A DNA stretch of 64,000 bases from JAMBLL01 sp964460075 (GCA_964460075.1 CAYWPC010000006.1:33688-97687); one strand, 5' to 3'. Shown: positions 17,154-24,877, counted from the first letter of the stretch. The notes: a model not told the origin generated them from the letters alone. Numbers and translations: made by a program.

Positions 17154-17159
17154 TACGAT
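17154..17159 (+). promoter_or_regulatory. Candidate -10 (TACGAT), leaderless AAA ATPase start
   Basis: TACGAT ends six bases before the ATG at 17166; GTGAAC is 18 bases upstream as a possible -35. No Shine-Dalgarno. Confidence 0.45.
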
Positions 17160-17165
17160 GCCCCT

Positions 17166-18041
17166 ATGACGACCGGATGGACGACTCCAGGAGATGTCGG
17201 CGCGGATCTCGCCGACGTCGGATACCTTTCAGATTCCCGAATCGCGCAGGTTGTCTTCCTCGCCGATCGGCTTGAGAAACCGATTCTGGCCGAAGGGCCA
17301 GCAGGCGTCGGCAAGACCGCTCTGGCGATTGCTCTGGCCGAGGCCACAGGACGGAGACTCGTTCGTCTCCAGTGCTATGAGGGTCTCGACGAAGCGAAAG
17401 CTCTCTACGAGTGGGACTATCACAAGCAACTACTTCGGCTCCAGACAGATGAGGGAGCTGCATGGACGGAACTTGAGGGTGATATCTTCTCGGAGCCGTT
17501 TCTGCTTGAACGTCCACTCTTGGCGGCTATTCGCTCGGAGGATCCCGTTGTGCTCCTCATAGACGAGGTCGACCGCGTCGAGGTGGAGACAGAGGCGCTG
17601 CTACTCGAGGTGCTTGACGCGTTCCAGGTGACGATCCCTGAACTTGGGACCATCACGGCTGTGTCGAAGCCGATTGTCGTGTTGACCTCGAACAACACGA
17701 GGGAGCTTTCCGAGGCGCTCAAGCGTCGATGTTTGTACCTCCATATTCCGTATCCAACGATCGATCGAGAGAGATTGATCCTCGAAGCTCGAGTTCCGCA
17801 GCTCCCGAAGGTGCTCGCCGACAGGGTCGCGAGGACCGTTGCGGCGATCAGAGAGGTTCCCCTGAGGAAGGCACCGTCGGTTTCTGAGACAATCGACTGG
17901 GCCCGTACGCTCCTCGAGTTGGGAATCGAGGATCTCGACGACGATGCGACCTCAGAGACGCTTCATGTCTTGCTCAAGTATCGAGCAGACATCGAAAAGG
18001 TTGCAAAGGAGCTTTCACTCGACGTTTCCGAAGACCGATAG
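17166..18041 (+). CDS. MoxR/CoxD-type AAA ATPase
   Basis: 291 residues. Walker A GPAGVGKT at about 44-51, Walker B VVLLIDEVDRVE, sensor 1 VVLTSNNTRELSEALKRRC. The pair of a MoxR-type ATPase followed by a VWA protein acts in other systems as a chaperone that matures or activates metalloenzymes or complexes. Nothing nearby (no CO dehydrogenase genes) reveals the client. The VWA partner starts five bases after the stop. Confidence 0.88.
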   Translation: MTTGWTTPGDVGADLADVGYLSDSRIAQVVFLADRLEKPILAEGPAGVGKTALAIALAEATGRRLVRLQCYEGLDEAKALYEWDYHKQLLRLQTDEGAAWTELEGDIFSEPFLLERPLLAAIRSEDPVVLLIDEVDRVEVETEALLLEVLDAFQVTIPELGTITAVSKPIVVLTSNNTRELSEALKRRCLYLHIPYPTIDRERLILEARVPQLPKVLADRVARTVAAIREVPLRKAPSVSETIDWARTLLELGIEDLDDDATSETLHVLLKYRADIEKVAKELSLDVSEDR

Positions 18042-18046
18042 CGGCG

Positions 18047-19468
18047 ATGTTCGCCTCCCTGACTACGTTCGTCGATGAGCTGCGAACGACCGGCATTCCT
18101 ATATCGATGGTCGAGGTGATCGATGCTGCGTCTGCGCTTGAGCACACTGATTTCACCCAATCAGAGAATCTCAGGTCGACGCTCGGTGCGACCTTGATCA
18201 AGAACACACGTCACTACGTCGCGTTCAATGCAGCGTTCGATGTCTTCTTCGGCCTAACGGTCGCAACGGTCGGTGACGAGGCTGAGGCACTCGGCCCAGG
18301 CCAAGAGGGTGATGGTGGGTCAGGGGGGTCTGACGGTGGTGGCGGCGAGCTACTCGATGCGCTTGTTGACGCACTGATGAGCGGCAGACGGGACGATCTG
18401 CGTCGGCTGATCGGGCGAGCGGTGACACTGTACGCAGCCATGCAGCCTGGGAGACCGGTCGGAGGCAGGTACTACATGTATCGGGTGTTGCGTCGGATCA
18501 ACACGGACGAGCTACTCGCCAGGCTATTAGCGGCGCTTGTGTCACCTGATCCAGAAGGTGCCATCGACCGAAGGCTCCGTTCGAGCGAAGCCGAGGCGAT
18601 GGTGCAGACGGTCAGGGACGAACTCGAGCGCGAAGTCACCTCGCGGCTCGTCGCAGATAGGGGGGCGAGACAGGTAGCTGCGTCGCGTCGCTTGCCACTC
18701 GTAGAAGACATGGATCTCATGCATGCGACAAGGACCGAGATCGCTCAGGTAGAGATGGCTATTGCTCCCCTTGCAAGGAAGCTCGCTACCAGGTTGGCGC
18801 AGCGCAGAAGGTACGGTCGTGGCGGGCGCCTCGACGTTCGGCGGACGATCAGACGCTCGCTTGGTCACGGTGGCGTCTTGTTGGAGCCACAGTTCAAAGC
18901 GCCCCGGCTATCCAAGCCAGAGATCGTCGTGCTATGCGACCTGTCTGGATCTATGGCGACATTTGCGCGGTTTACGATGCAACTGACCTATGCAATTGCA
19001 TCCGAACTGTCGAAGGTGCGCGTATTCGGGTTTATCGATGGCCTCGACGAGGTGACCGAGTACTTCGGGACGGGTGTCGACTTCGCTGACGGGCTCATCG
19101 AGATGAGTCGGCGGGCCGATCTTGTGCGGGCAGATGGGCATTCCGACTACGGGAGGTCCTTCCTGGACATGTGGGAACGGTACAGCGAGGCGATCACGCC
19201 GCGTACCTCTGTCATCATCACCGGTGACGCCCGAAACAACTACCGGAGCCCTGGGGAGTCGTATCTCGATCGCATCGTGGAACGCTCACGAGCGACGTTC
19301 TGGCTCAACCCCGAACCGCGACGATACTGGGACACAGGCGACTCGATCATGTCGCTGTATGCGAATCGATGCGACGTCGTGGAACAGGTACGCACACTCA
19401 GACAGCTCGAAGCATTTGTCGAACGTGCCGCGCTCCCCACGATGAGGAGACCACGGCTGGCATCCTGA
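18047..19468 (+). CDS. VWA domain-containing protein, CoxE-like
   Basis: 473 residues. N-terminal helical region, a Gly/Asp/Ser-rich linker (about residues 82-100), then a C-terminal von Willebrand A domain with the MIDAS motif DLSGSM at 298-303 and the later SVIITGDARNN. CoxE proteins work with CoxD-type ATPases. ATG five bases after the ATPase stop, so an operon. The client is unknown. Confidence 0.85.
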   Translation: MFASLTTFVDELRTTGIPISMVEVIDAASALEHTDFTQSENLRSTLGATLIKNTRHYVAFNAAFDVFFGLTVATVGDEAEALGPGQEGDGGSGGSDGGGGELLDALVDALMSGRRDDLRRLIGRAVTLYAAMQPGRPVGGRYYMYRVLRRINTDELLARLLAALVSPDPEGAIDRRLRSSEAEAMVQTVRDELEREVTSRLVADRGARQVAASRRLPLVEDMDLMHATRTEIAQVEMAIAPLARKLATRLAQRRRYGRGGRLDVRRTIRRSLGHGGVLLEPQFKAPRLSKPEIVVLCDLSGSMATFARFTMQLTYAIASELSKVRVFGFIDGLDEVTEYFGTGVDFADGLIEMSRRADLVRADGHSDYGRSFLDMWERYSEAITPRTSVIITGDARNNYRSPGESYLDRIVERSRATFWLNPEPRRYWDTGDSIMSLYANRCDVVEQVRTLRQLEAFVERAALPTMRRPRLAS

Positions 19469-19510
19469 GCCTGTTGTTCAAGTCTTTCCGTCGAAATGCC
19501 GATATAAAGA

Positions 19511-19538
19511 TTGACACATAACCCCTACCTGATAGATG
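19511..19538 (+). promoter_or_regulatory. Candidate promoter of the response regulator
   Basis: A perfect TTGACA (19511-19516) is followed after 16 bases by TAGATG (19533-19538), a weak -10. The regulator ATG is 14 bases further on, with AGGG between. Confidence 0.35.
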
Positions 19539-19552
19539 AGAGGGTGTCGAAA

Positions 19553-19936
19553 ATGCCGAAGGCGCTTGTGGTCGATGACTCCCAGGCCATCCGCAGATTC
19601 GTCGAGCTGTGTCTCGGCGCATTGGAGCTTGAGGTAGATGGCGTAGGTACAGGTGCCAGTGCGTGTCGGTCGATAGCTACGTGCCCTCCAGACGTCTTTC
19701 TTCTGGACGTGGGCCTCCCAGACGTTTCTGGTTGGGATGTGCTTGAGTTCGTGCGTTCCGATCCCTCGTTGGACCATCTTCCCGTCATCATGATGACAGG
19801 AAGGGTTGACACGTCGGATGTCGAGCGGGCCACTGCTGCCGGGGCAGATGGGTACCTAATAAAGCCGTTCCGACCAGCCGATCTACGTCAGATCGTTCTC
19901 GATGCACTCACCGAGGTTCTCACACCGAGTGTCTAG
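19553..19936 (+). CDS. Single-domain response regulator (CheY-like receiver)
   Basis: 127 residues, only a receiver domain. N-terminal acidic pair in ALVVDDSQAIRR, phospho-acceptor Asp in VFLLDVGLPDVSG, Thr in VIMMTGR, and the switch Lys in GYLIKPF. No output domain and no histidine kinase nearby, so it would act by protein contact. The ATG at 19553 has AGGG eight bases upstream; earlier GTG and TTG codons are less likely. Confidence 0.88.
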   Translation: MPKALVVDDSQAIRRFVELCLGALELEVDGVGTGASACRSIATCPPDVFLLDVGLPDVSGWDVLEFVRSDPSLDHLPVIMMTGRVDTSDVERATAAGADGYLIKPFRPADLRQIVLDALTEVLTPSV

Positions 19937-19996
19937 CGGTCCGCCTGTGGGTGCGATACGATCGCTGCGCTGCGGCGGTGTGAATGCGACGTGTAC

Positions 19997-20659
19997 ATGG
20001 TGGCCACCTTGCTTGCTGTGTCGCTGCTTCCGGCTGCTGTTCCCTGCTACGGCTTGGTTTTGACGGAGCCGGTAGCGATCATCCGCCCGTTCGCTCCAAT
20101 CGGAATGTACGGTGGACACTGGGGATTAGATGTAGCGGTGGCGGTGCCGGGCGATGTGGTGGCCGTAGGCAGTGGTTTTGTCACGTTTGCCGGGCGGGTC
20201 GGCGCGAGGCGTTCGGTGACGGTTGAGCACGGCGGGGGAGTGCGGACGTCGTACTCGTATCTTTCACGCATCCGTGTTACGACAGGCGAGTGGATCGAGC
20301 GCGGTAGCGTCATCGGCTCCTCGGGTTTCCACGATGAGCGAAGGGCCTTCCACCTCTCTCTACGGAAAGGGTCGACGTATCTTGATCCGTCCATGCTGGC
20401 TCGCTGTTCCGCCGCTCCTCATCGAGGTCTGTGGCTCGCAGTCCCTCGATTTCGGTATCCTGTAACCCGTGATCGGAATCCTCGGCGGAACATTCGACCC
20501 TCCTCACCTTGGACATCTCGCGATAGCCAACGCTACGTTCGATCAACTCGCCCTCGACAAGATCTTGCTCATGCCAGCGGGTCGTCCATGGCAGAAAGCG
20601 GATCATGTGTTAACCGATGCGGGCCATCGTCTGGCGATGACCAAACTCGCTGCGTCTGA
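19997..20659 (+). CDS. M23 (LytM-like) metallopeptidase domain protein; C-terminus doubtful
   Basis: About 220 residues. A hydrophobic N-terminus (MVATLLAVSLLPAAVP) looks like a signal peptide. The M23 fold is seen in GGHWGLDVAVAVPGDVVAVGSG (HxxxD zinc ligands), VEHGGGVRTSYSYLS and AFHLSLRKG (late His). It would cut peptide bridges of the wall or act as a regulator. The frame runs 191 bases into nadD out of frame, and its last 65 residues look like non-protein shadow. In another register the sequence ends at 20465, three bases before nadD, so a frameshift near 20400 is possible. Start is ATG 19997 or GTG 19991. Confidence 0.65.
   Translation: MVATLLAVSLLPAAVPCYGLVLTEPVAIIRPFAPIGMYGGHWGLDVAVAVPGDVVAVGSGFVTFAGRVGARRSVTVEHGGGVRTSYSYLSRIRVTTGEWIERGSVIGSSGFHDERRAFHLSLRKGSTYLDPSMLARCSAAPHRGLWLAVPRFRYPVTRDRNPRRNIRPSSPWTSRDSQRYVRSTRPRQDLAHASGSSMAESGSCVNRCGPSSGDDQTRCV
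20456..20461 (+). promoter_or_regulatory. Candidate -10 (TATCCT), leaderless nadD start
   Basis: TATCCT ends seven bases before the nadD GTG at 20469. No Shine-Dalgarno. Confidence 0.45.
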
Positions 20660-21077
20660 GGTTCCGTACCTCGTCGTCGACGATCGTGAGATCCGTCGCG
20701 AAGGACCGACCTATACGATCGATACGGTCGAGGCGATGACGGAGCCTTGTGTGCTGATCATCGGTGCCGATACCGCCGTTGGCCTATCGACATGGCATCG
20801 CGGAGTGGAACTCCTAGAGAAGGCAGCCTTCGCCATCGTCGCACGGTCGGGAATCACTGCCGCTGACGTCGATGCTGCCCTCGGTGGCAGATACACGTTG
20901 ATCGACCTGCCGCCGATCGATATCTCATCCACCCAGATCAGGGACCACATTTCTCGAGGCCACAGTCCGCGGTTCCTCGTCTCTGAGGCTGTTGCGGCAT
21001 ACATCGAAACCAACGGCCTGTACAGGTCTCCGACATCGGCGCACGATCCGGTCCCTATCATCACCGTCGATGAGTAA
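20469..21077 (+). CDS. nadD: Nicotinate-nucleotide adenylyltransferase
   Basis: 202 residues. Makes deamido-NAD from nicotinate mononucleotide and ATP. Nucleotidyltransferase marks: GILGGTFDPPHLGHL at the N-terminus with the HxGH motif, LLMPAGRPWQK, LIIGADTA, and the C-terminal ISSTQIRDHI. The GTG start places the Gly-rich loop at the very N-terminus, as usual. The stop overlaps the rsfS start by eight bases. Confidence 0.95.
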   Translation: MIGILGGTFDPPHLGHLAIANATFDQLALDKILLMPAGRPWQKADHVLTDAGHRLAMTKLAASEVPYLVVDDREIRREGPTYTIDTVEAMTEPCVLIIGADTAVGLSTWHRGVELLEKAAFAIVARSGITAADVDAALGGRYTLIDLPPIDISSTQIRDHISRGHSPRFLVSEAVAAYIETNGLYRSPTSAHDPVPIITVDE

Positions 21078-21465
21078 ACCGCAACAACGAGCAACGCCAG
21101 AAGCGATCGCTGTTGCGGTAGCCGCAGCCGAGGCGATCTCCGACAAGAAGGGTGAGGAGATCATGATTCTCGATCTCTCCGGTCTTCTCGTTGTCACCGA
21201 CATCTTCGTCTTAGCAAGCGGAACGTCGACACGGCACGTCAAGGGTCTCGTCGACGACGCGGAAGAGGCACTTCGCGAACTTGGAAGGAAGCCGATCCGT
21301 CGGGAGGGGCGTGACCATGGGGAGTGGGTTTTGCTCGACTACGGTGACGTTGTCGTGCACATCTTTGATCGTGTGACGAGGGCCTATTACCAACTCGAAC
21401 GACTGTGGGCCGACGCCCCGCGGATCGCGTTTGCAGCGATGTCGGCAGCGCCAGAGTCCGAGTAA
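21070..21465 (+). CDS. rsfS: Ribosomal silencing factor RsfS
   Basis: 131 residues. Binds L14 and blocks subunit joining under starvation. Family pieces: VVTDIFVLASGTSTRHVKGLVDD and GRDHGEWVLLDYGDVVVHIFD, then YYQLERLWADAP. The ATG at 21070 lies inside the end of nadD, the common arrangement. Its stop overlaps a candidate -10 (TAAACT, 21463-21468) for the tRNA gene downstream. Confidence 0.95.
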   Translation: MSKPQQRATPEAIAVAVAAAEAISDKKGEEIMILDLSGLLVVTDIFVLASGTSTRHVKGLVDDAEEALRELGRKPIRREGRDHGEWVLLDYGDVVVHIFDRVTRAYYQLERLWADAPRIAFAAMSAAPESE

Positions 21466-21480
21466 ACTTTCCATTCGCCG

Positions 21481-21554
21481 GGGGCTGTAGCTCAGCCTGG
21501 CAGAGCACTTGACTGGCAGTCAAGGGGTCAGGGGTTCGAATCCCCTCAGCTCCA
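21481..21554 (+). tRNA. tRNA-Ala (anticodon GGC)
   Basis: 74 bases folding as a full cloverleaf: acceptor GGGGCTG with CAGCTCC, D arm GCTC/GAGC, anticodon stem CTTGA/TCAAG around loop CTGGCAG (anticodon GGC), T arm AGGGG-TTCGAAT-CCCCT, discriminator A. The G3-U70 wobble pair, the alanine identity element, is present. CCA is not encoded. TAAACT at 21463-21468 is a possible -10. Its 3' half is the left attachment repeat of an integrated element. Confidence 0.97.
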
Positions 21555-21557
21555 CGG
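21519..21557 (+). repeat. Left attachment repeat (attL) in tRNA-Ala 3' end
   Basis: 39 bases matching 24394-24432 with one mismatch (38/39); the core of 32 bases (21526-21557 and 24401-24432) is identical. It covers the anticodon-stem 3' side, T arm and acceptor end of the tRNA. This is the usual crossover site of tyrosine recombinases. Confidence 0.85.
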
Positions 21558-21573
21558 GAGAGAGAAACGCTGG

Positions 21574-21595
21574 AACCCTAGCCATGGCTGGGGTT
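21574..21595 (+). terminator. Hairpin downstream of tRNA-Ala
   Basis: Near-perfect palindrome with arms AACCCTAGCC and GGCTGGGGTT (one G-T pair), followed by TTCGG. It has a strong stem but a poor T-run. It would end the nadD-rsfS-tRNA transcript. Confidence 0.5.
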
Positions 21596-21736
21596 TCGGC
21601 GCGTCTGGAGGTGATTCGTCGGGTCGTTCTCAAGGTCGTGTTCGGGTCGAGAGTCCGCGAGGAGTCCGCGGGTCCGCTGGAAGTCTGTGTCGAGGAGGTG
21701 GGGAGAGATCGCGCGTCAGGGTGAGGCGCCGATCGG

Positions 21737-21829
21737 ATCGAGACTCGTCGTAAGGATCCGGCGTTCCAGACCAGGATCCGGTCGATCATCGAACAGAACC
21801 AGCGGGTGCTCGAGCGGCTCGCTGAGTGA
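21737..21829 (+). pseudogene. Possible C-terminal remnant of an antitoxin
   Basis: A 30-residue open stretch without its own start, cut off upstream by a stop in frame. It contains DPAFQTRIRSIIEQNQRVLE followed by RLAE, which resembles the C-termini of small antitoxins that end in a helical RLxE tail. Its stop overlaps a GTG start (next entry), the coupling typical of toxin-antitoxin pairs. The identity is from memory of family sequences, so it is uncertain. Confidence 0.3.
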
Positions 21830-22014
21830 GCGTCGCGTACCTCGACCTCGCCGACTTCCCTGTGACCGTCGAGTCCGGAGCGAGACCCGGTACCCAGGGT
21901 TCGATTGCACGTGTACGTGCAATGTGGCCCACAGATCGGTGCTGCGGGTTGGCGGGTGGTGTTGGTGTACCGGTAGCGTGGCGTTCTTGTCGGGTGCAAG
22001 TCTCCATCCGCTGA
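21826..22014 (+). pseudogene. Possible N-terminal remnant of a Doc-like toxin
   Basis: A 62-residue frame from a GTG overlapping the previous stop (GTGA type). The first residues, MSVAYLDLADF, resemble the N-termini of Doc/death-on-curing toxins, but the rest (RPGTQGSIARVRAMWPTD) diverges and the Fic-fold HxFx(D/N)GNK motif is absent. If this reading is right, the toxin is dead. From 22015 to 22228 nothing is recognisable. Confidence 0.25.
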
Positions 22015-22228
22015 ACGCCCATTGAAGAACCGTCGTAGTGCTTCGGCCTCTCTCGATGGTGCTTTGGTTGCGCCAACCCCGAAGTGCAGTCACTCGATTC
22101 GCGCCGTATCCATTGGATAGGCGGTCTCCGTTGCACTCCACGCCCATGGGCGTTGTCAAGCCACACGATCGTCTTGCCGCGAGTAACTGGTTGGACGAGG
22201 ACGCTCACATCGCTCTTACCAAGATCGG

Positions 22229-22483
22229 ACGAAGGCTTCGCCCGTCACCACCACTTATCGGTTCAGTCAATCGGCGAGCAAGGCGCGATTGCCGTGGATG
22301 CGGCTTCGTGGCTGTCGTCACACGATGGCGTCGATAACACTCCAGCATGGAGTCGGTATAGCGACGGTGTCTGAGCGGCTGGGACACGCCGACCTGAACA
22401 TCACGGTGAAGATCTATCTGAACGGATCAGGGGAATCAGATCGCTCCGCCACAGAAACACACGATGCGGCACTCCACAGGTGA
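22229..22483 (+). pseudogene. Tyrosine recombinase (phage integrase), C-terminal fragment
   Basis: About 84 residues in one frame that match the last part of tyrosine recombinases: RLRGCRHTMASITLQHGV (box II), then VSERLGHADLNITVKIYLN with LGH and the nucleophilic Tyr. The His of the usual HxLRH motif is replaced by Arg (LRGCRH). The N-terminal and core-binding domains are absent and the upstream frame has no start. It is the remnant of the integrase that used the tRNA-Ala site. Confidence 0.75.
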
Positions 22484-22609
22484 CGGCCGGACGCCTCCCA
22501 CGGAGGAAACGAAGGGCCAGATCTATGGGTCGATACGGGCAGGTAGAACCCACTTGGGACTCTTTTAGATTGATGCGGGTGAACGAGAATCACCCGGGAT
22601 TGATTGTGT

Positions 22610-22744
22610 TCAGTGACCGAACGTGTTGTCGAGAGACTGGTTGGTGTGCGACGCCTTCTTGGCCTTCTTGGCAAGACGTTTTTCCTTGAGGGTCTTCTCA
22701 GCAACCTTCCTTGAACCCTTGCCACCCTTGTCCTTGTTCGCCAT
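22610..22744 (-). CDS. Small basic Lys-rich protein
   Basis: 44 residues starting MANKDKGGKGSRKVAEK and continuing with KRLAKKAKKA, then SLDNTFGH. Start ATG at 22744 with GGAGG seven bases upstream on the minus strand. Similar short, very basic proteins (MxxKDKGGKG...KxxKEKRxxKKxKK) occur in actinobacterial genomes without known function; the charge suggests nucleic-acid or ribosome contact. The clean ribosome-binding site and strongly non-random composition support a real gene. Confidence 0.6.
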   Translation of the reverse strand: MANKDKGGKGSRKVAEKTLKEKRLAKKAKKASHTNQSLDNTFGH

Positions 22745-22968
22745 CGGAGCCTCCTGACTGATGACCGGAGTGGTAACCATGGAACCAGTGTCTCACATCA
22801 CGACAAACCGCGGAGCGAACGCGTCCCTAACAAGCCCAAACATATGCGTTGTTATGGGTGGGTGTGGACGATATAGATCTGGAGGATGGCGCACGGTGGG
22901 GTGGGCGTTACCAGAGTGCAGTACGCTGCGAGTGGTGAAACGGGAACATCTAGGTATTGGAGTCTGGC

Positions 22969-23157
22969 GTGGAAGCTGATCGGGAGAGAGCAGAACGCCA
23001 TGAGCGGGAGCGTAAGGAAGAACACGAGCGCAGTGAGCAGAGACGTAAGGAAGATCGTGAGCGGGCTGACCAAAGGCGTAAGGAAGAGCGTGAGCGGGCT
23101 GACCGTAGGCGTAAGGAAGAGCGTGAGCGGGAGGGTCATGGTCGGAGCGGGAGTTAG
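22969..23157 (+). CDS. Repeat-built charged coiled-coil ORF
   Basis: 62 residues from GTG at 22969 with GGAG seven bases upstream (a TTG at 22957 is the alternative). The protein is almost only E, R, K and H, with an 11-residue repeat of type RRKEERERADR. It should form a single charged helix. The repeat is the 33-bp tandem unit listed separately. Function unknown; it could be a low-complexity frame opened by repeat growth rather than a selected gene. Confidence 0.45.
   Translation: MEADRERAERHERERKEEHERSEQRRKEDRERADQRRKEERERADRRRKEEREREGHGRSGS
23011..23142 (+). repeat. 33-bp tandem repeat, four copies
   Basis: Units start at 23011, 23044, 23077 and 23110, each opening with CGTAAGGAAGA. Copies 2 and 3 differ at only a few positions; copies 1 and 4 are more diverged. 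The period is a multiple of three, so it encodes an 11-residue repeat and copy-number changes would keep the frame. Confidence 0.9.
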
Positions 23158-23229
23158 CTTCGGCTGATCGGTTCCTCACTTCGGCGGGGGGCGCTTCTTG
23201 TTTGGCGACATGTACTTGGAGGATTCCTG

Positions 23230-23370
23230 ATGAAGTCCAAGCCGATTATCGATGGTGGAAGGCAGCGGTGCGTGGATTGTGGCCACCCTCGCAGGGAGCA
23301 CAGTGATAATCACAGGTGCACAGTGCCGAAGTGTGAGTGTCTCGAATACCAATTGCCAGAGGCGAACTGA
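23230..23370 (+). CDS. Small Cys/His-rich (zinc-binding-like) protein
   Basis: 46 residues from an ATG with a perfect GGAGGA six bases upstream. Cysteines and histidines fall in the pattern C14-V-D-C17-G-H19 ... H24 ... C30-x4-C35-x-C37 (CVDCGHPRREH, CTVPKCEC). This looks like a compact zinc-binding unit of a kind seen in short phage and actinobacterial proteins. No further domain. Probably element cargo. Confidence 0.6.
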   Translation: MKSKPIIDGGRQRCVDCGHPRREHSDNHRCTVPKCECLEYQLPEAN

Positions 23371-23485
23371 ACTCTGGACCTGGCTCGCTGAGGCCAGTCT
23401 TAACCGGTGACCGGTGTGGTTCGCCCGGCTTGGCCTGGTCGCTCATAGGTGTCGTTATGGGCGAGCTCCGCAAGAAGGCTTGCTA

Positions 23486-24001
23486 CTAGGAAACGGCGGT
23501 CGTCACCGTTACACCAGTCTCCTCACTGGTTGCATGGCGCCACGAGTCTCCGTTCCATTGGAATTGAACAACAATGAATCGGGCACCATCTCGTGCCGTC
23601 ACGACCCCTATCGGGACGCCCACCACATTGGATGCAAGCTCCTCAATCGGACCTACGTAGAGGATGACACCGTCACTCTCCACCACGCCATCGACAAACA
23701 GAGCATCATCTTCGGCAGGGCTGACGAACATCGCATTGGGGAATTTGGCTACAACCTCGTTGCGAACCTGCTCAGGCATTGGGAGTTCCTGACCTTCGGG
23801 CGTGTCCGAGGTGATGAGTTGCTTGCGTACGAACATTGGGCGAGCTTGACAATCAGGGCAACCGATTTCGACAGCGTTGACCGACGATGTTGCTCGGGTC
23901 GCTCCATCGATTGCCGAAGCCTCGCTACCCGACCCAGTACAAGCCGCTACAAGGACCGACAAGGCTACGACCGCTGCCAGAATGTGTCGACTCCTCAACA
24001 T
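23486..24001 (-). CDS. Predicted lipoprotein of unknown function
   Basis: 171 residues. Lipoprotein signal peptide MLRSRHILAAVVALSVLVAAC with lipobox LVAAC and lipidated C21, then a Ser/Ala-rich spacer. The mature part includes IGCPDCQARPMFVRK and VILYVGPIEELASNVVGVP, with no family I recognise. It lies near the right end of the element and is transcribed toward its interior. The plus-strand frame opposite it is a shadow. Confidence 0.7.
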   Translation of the reverse strand: MLRSRHILAAVVALSVLVAACTGSGSEASAIDGATRATSSVNAVEIGCPDCQARPMFVRKQLITSDTPEGQELPMPEQVRNEVVAKFPNAMFVSPAEDDALFVDGVVESDGVILYVGPIEELASNVVGVPIGVVTARDGARFIVVQFQWNGDSWRHATSEETGVTVTTAVS

Positions 24002-24393
24002 ACTGTCTTCTAACGTCGCTGATTGGTTTCGTCGTTCGGACGCTCATGCACACTGATCGGTTCCCTCAGCCTACGGCAGCATGCGTGATTCCGACTAGCC
24101 CGGCCGCCCAGGTCCGGCAATGTGGGCGAGTTACGCTTACGGACGTGACCACATGGGTGCCAGCTCGAATGTAGCGCCGAATTCGATGACTCAAGGCTTG
24201 CGGGAGTGGTGATCGATATCGTCGGGCCATGGGTTGTGTGTTCATGGTCGAGACCCCGCTGAGCGCCTTCGGGGTATCTATCCGCAGCAACGGCTCCGTG
24301 CGCGCAATGCGCCAAGGGCTATCGTGCGTGACACGTGTAGGGCTTTGAAACTCTTGCACCGCAAGGGCTATAGAAGACGCGATGTGTCCGGTG
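24002..24393. other. Non-coding stretch inside the element
   Basis: Only short frames without ribosome-binding sites or recognisable products. It may hold recombinase arm sites, but none were identified. Confidence 0.3.
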
Positions 24394-24432
<39 letters not shown>

Positions 24433-24877
24433 CAGAGAAATACGCTGGAACCTCAGCTTCGAATTTGGAGTCTCGGCTCGCCTGAAGGCGACTCCTGTCT
24501 AGCCCTTGAACCCGCCTGGGTCATGCCTACCGGCGATGAGGATGGGGACGCGGGTGCAGAGACCGTCGGTGTCATAGTGCAGTGGCGAACTGGTTGCGAA
24601 GTGTCTCTGGTCCGATTCGCACCAGCGCGAAGGTGTCTGTCTGAACACGACAGTCTCCGACGGGAATGGTCCGAGTAGCGCCTTACCGCCTACCACATCG
24701 CACGGTGCCAGAGCGCCGTTTCATGTGTACCCGAGTAGTCCGTTGGGTGGATTCTGCACCGCACCGACTCGAGTTGGCGGCTGCCGCTCAGATCCGCTGG
24801 GGTTTGCTTGACGGCACCATCTGGTGCGCTCTGGCACGGATGGTGGACGCGGTGTACTGTCGACAACAGGAGGAGCC

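Noticed and set aside
22761..22979. 72-residue frame in the island
   Set aside because: No Shine-Dalgarno, mixed composition and overlap with the repeat-coding ORF upstream region; not supportable.
23011..23142. Short CRISPR array
   Set aside because: Units are contiguous 33-bp tandem repeats with no spacers and they encode a protein repeat.
23414..24013. 199-residue plus-strand frame
   Set aside because: Exactly opposite the lipoprotein, which has a convincing signal peptide; this frame is its shadow.
24499..24696. 65-residue minus-strand frame right of the island
   Set aside because: No ribosome-binding site or family similarity; protein-like appearance is too weak to support a gene.
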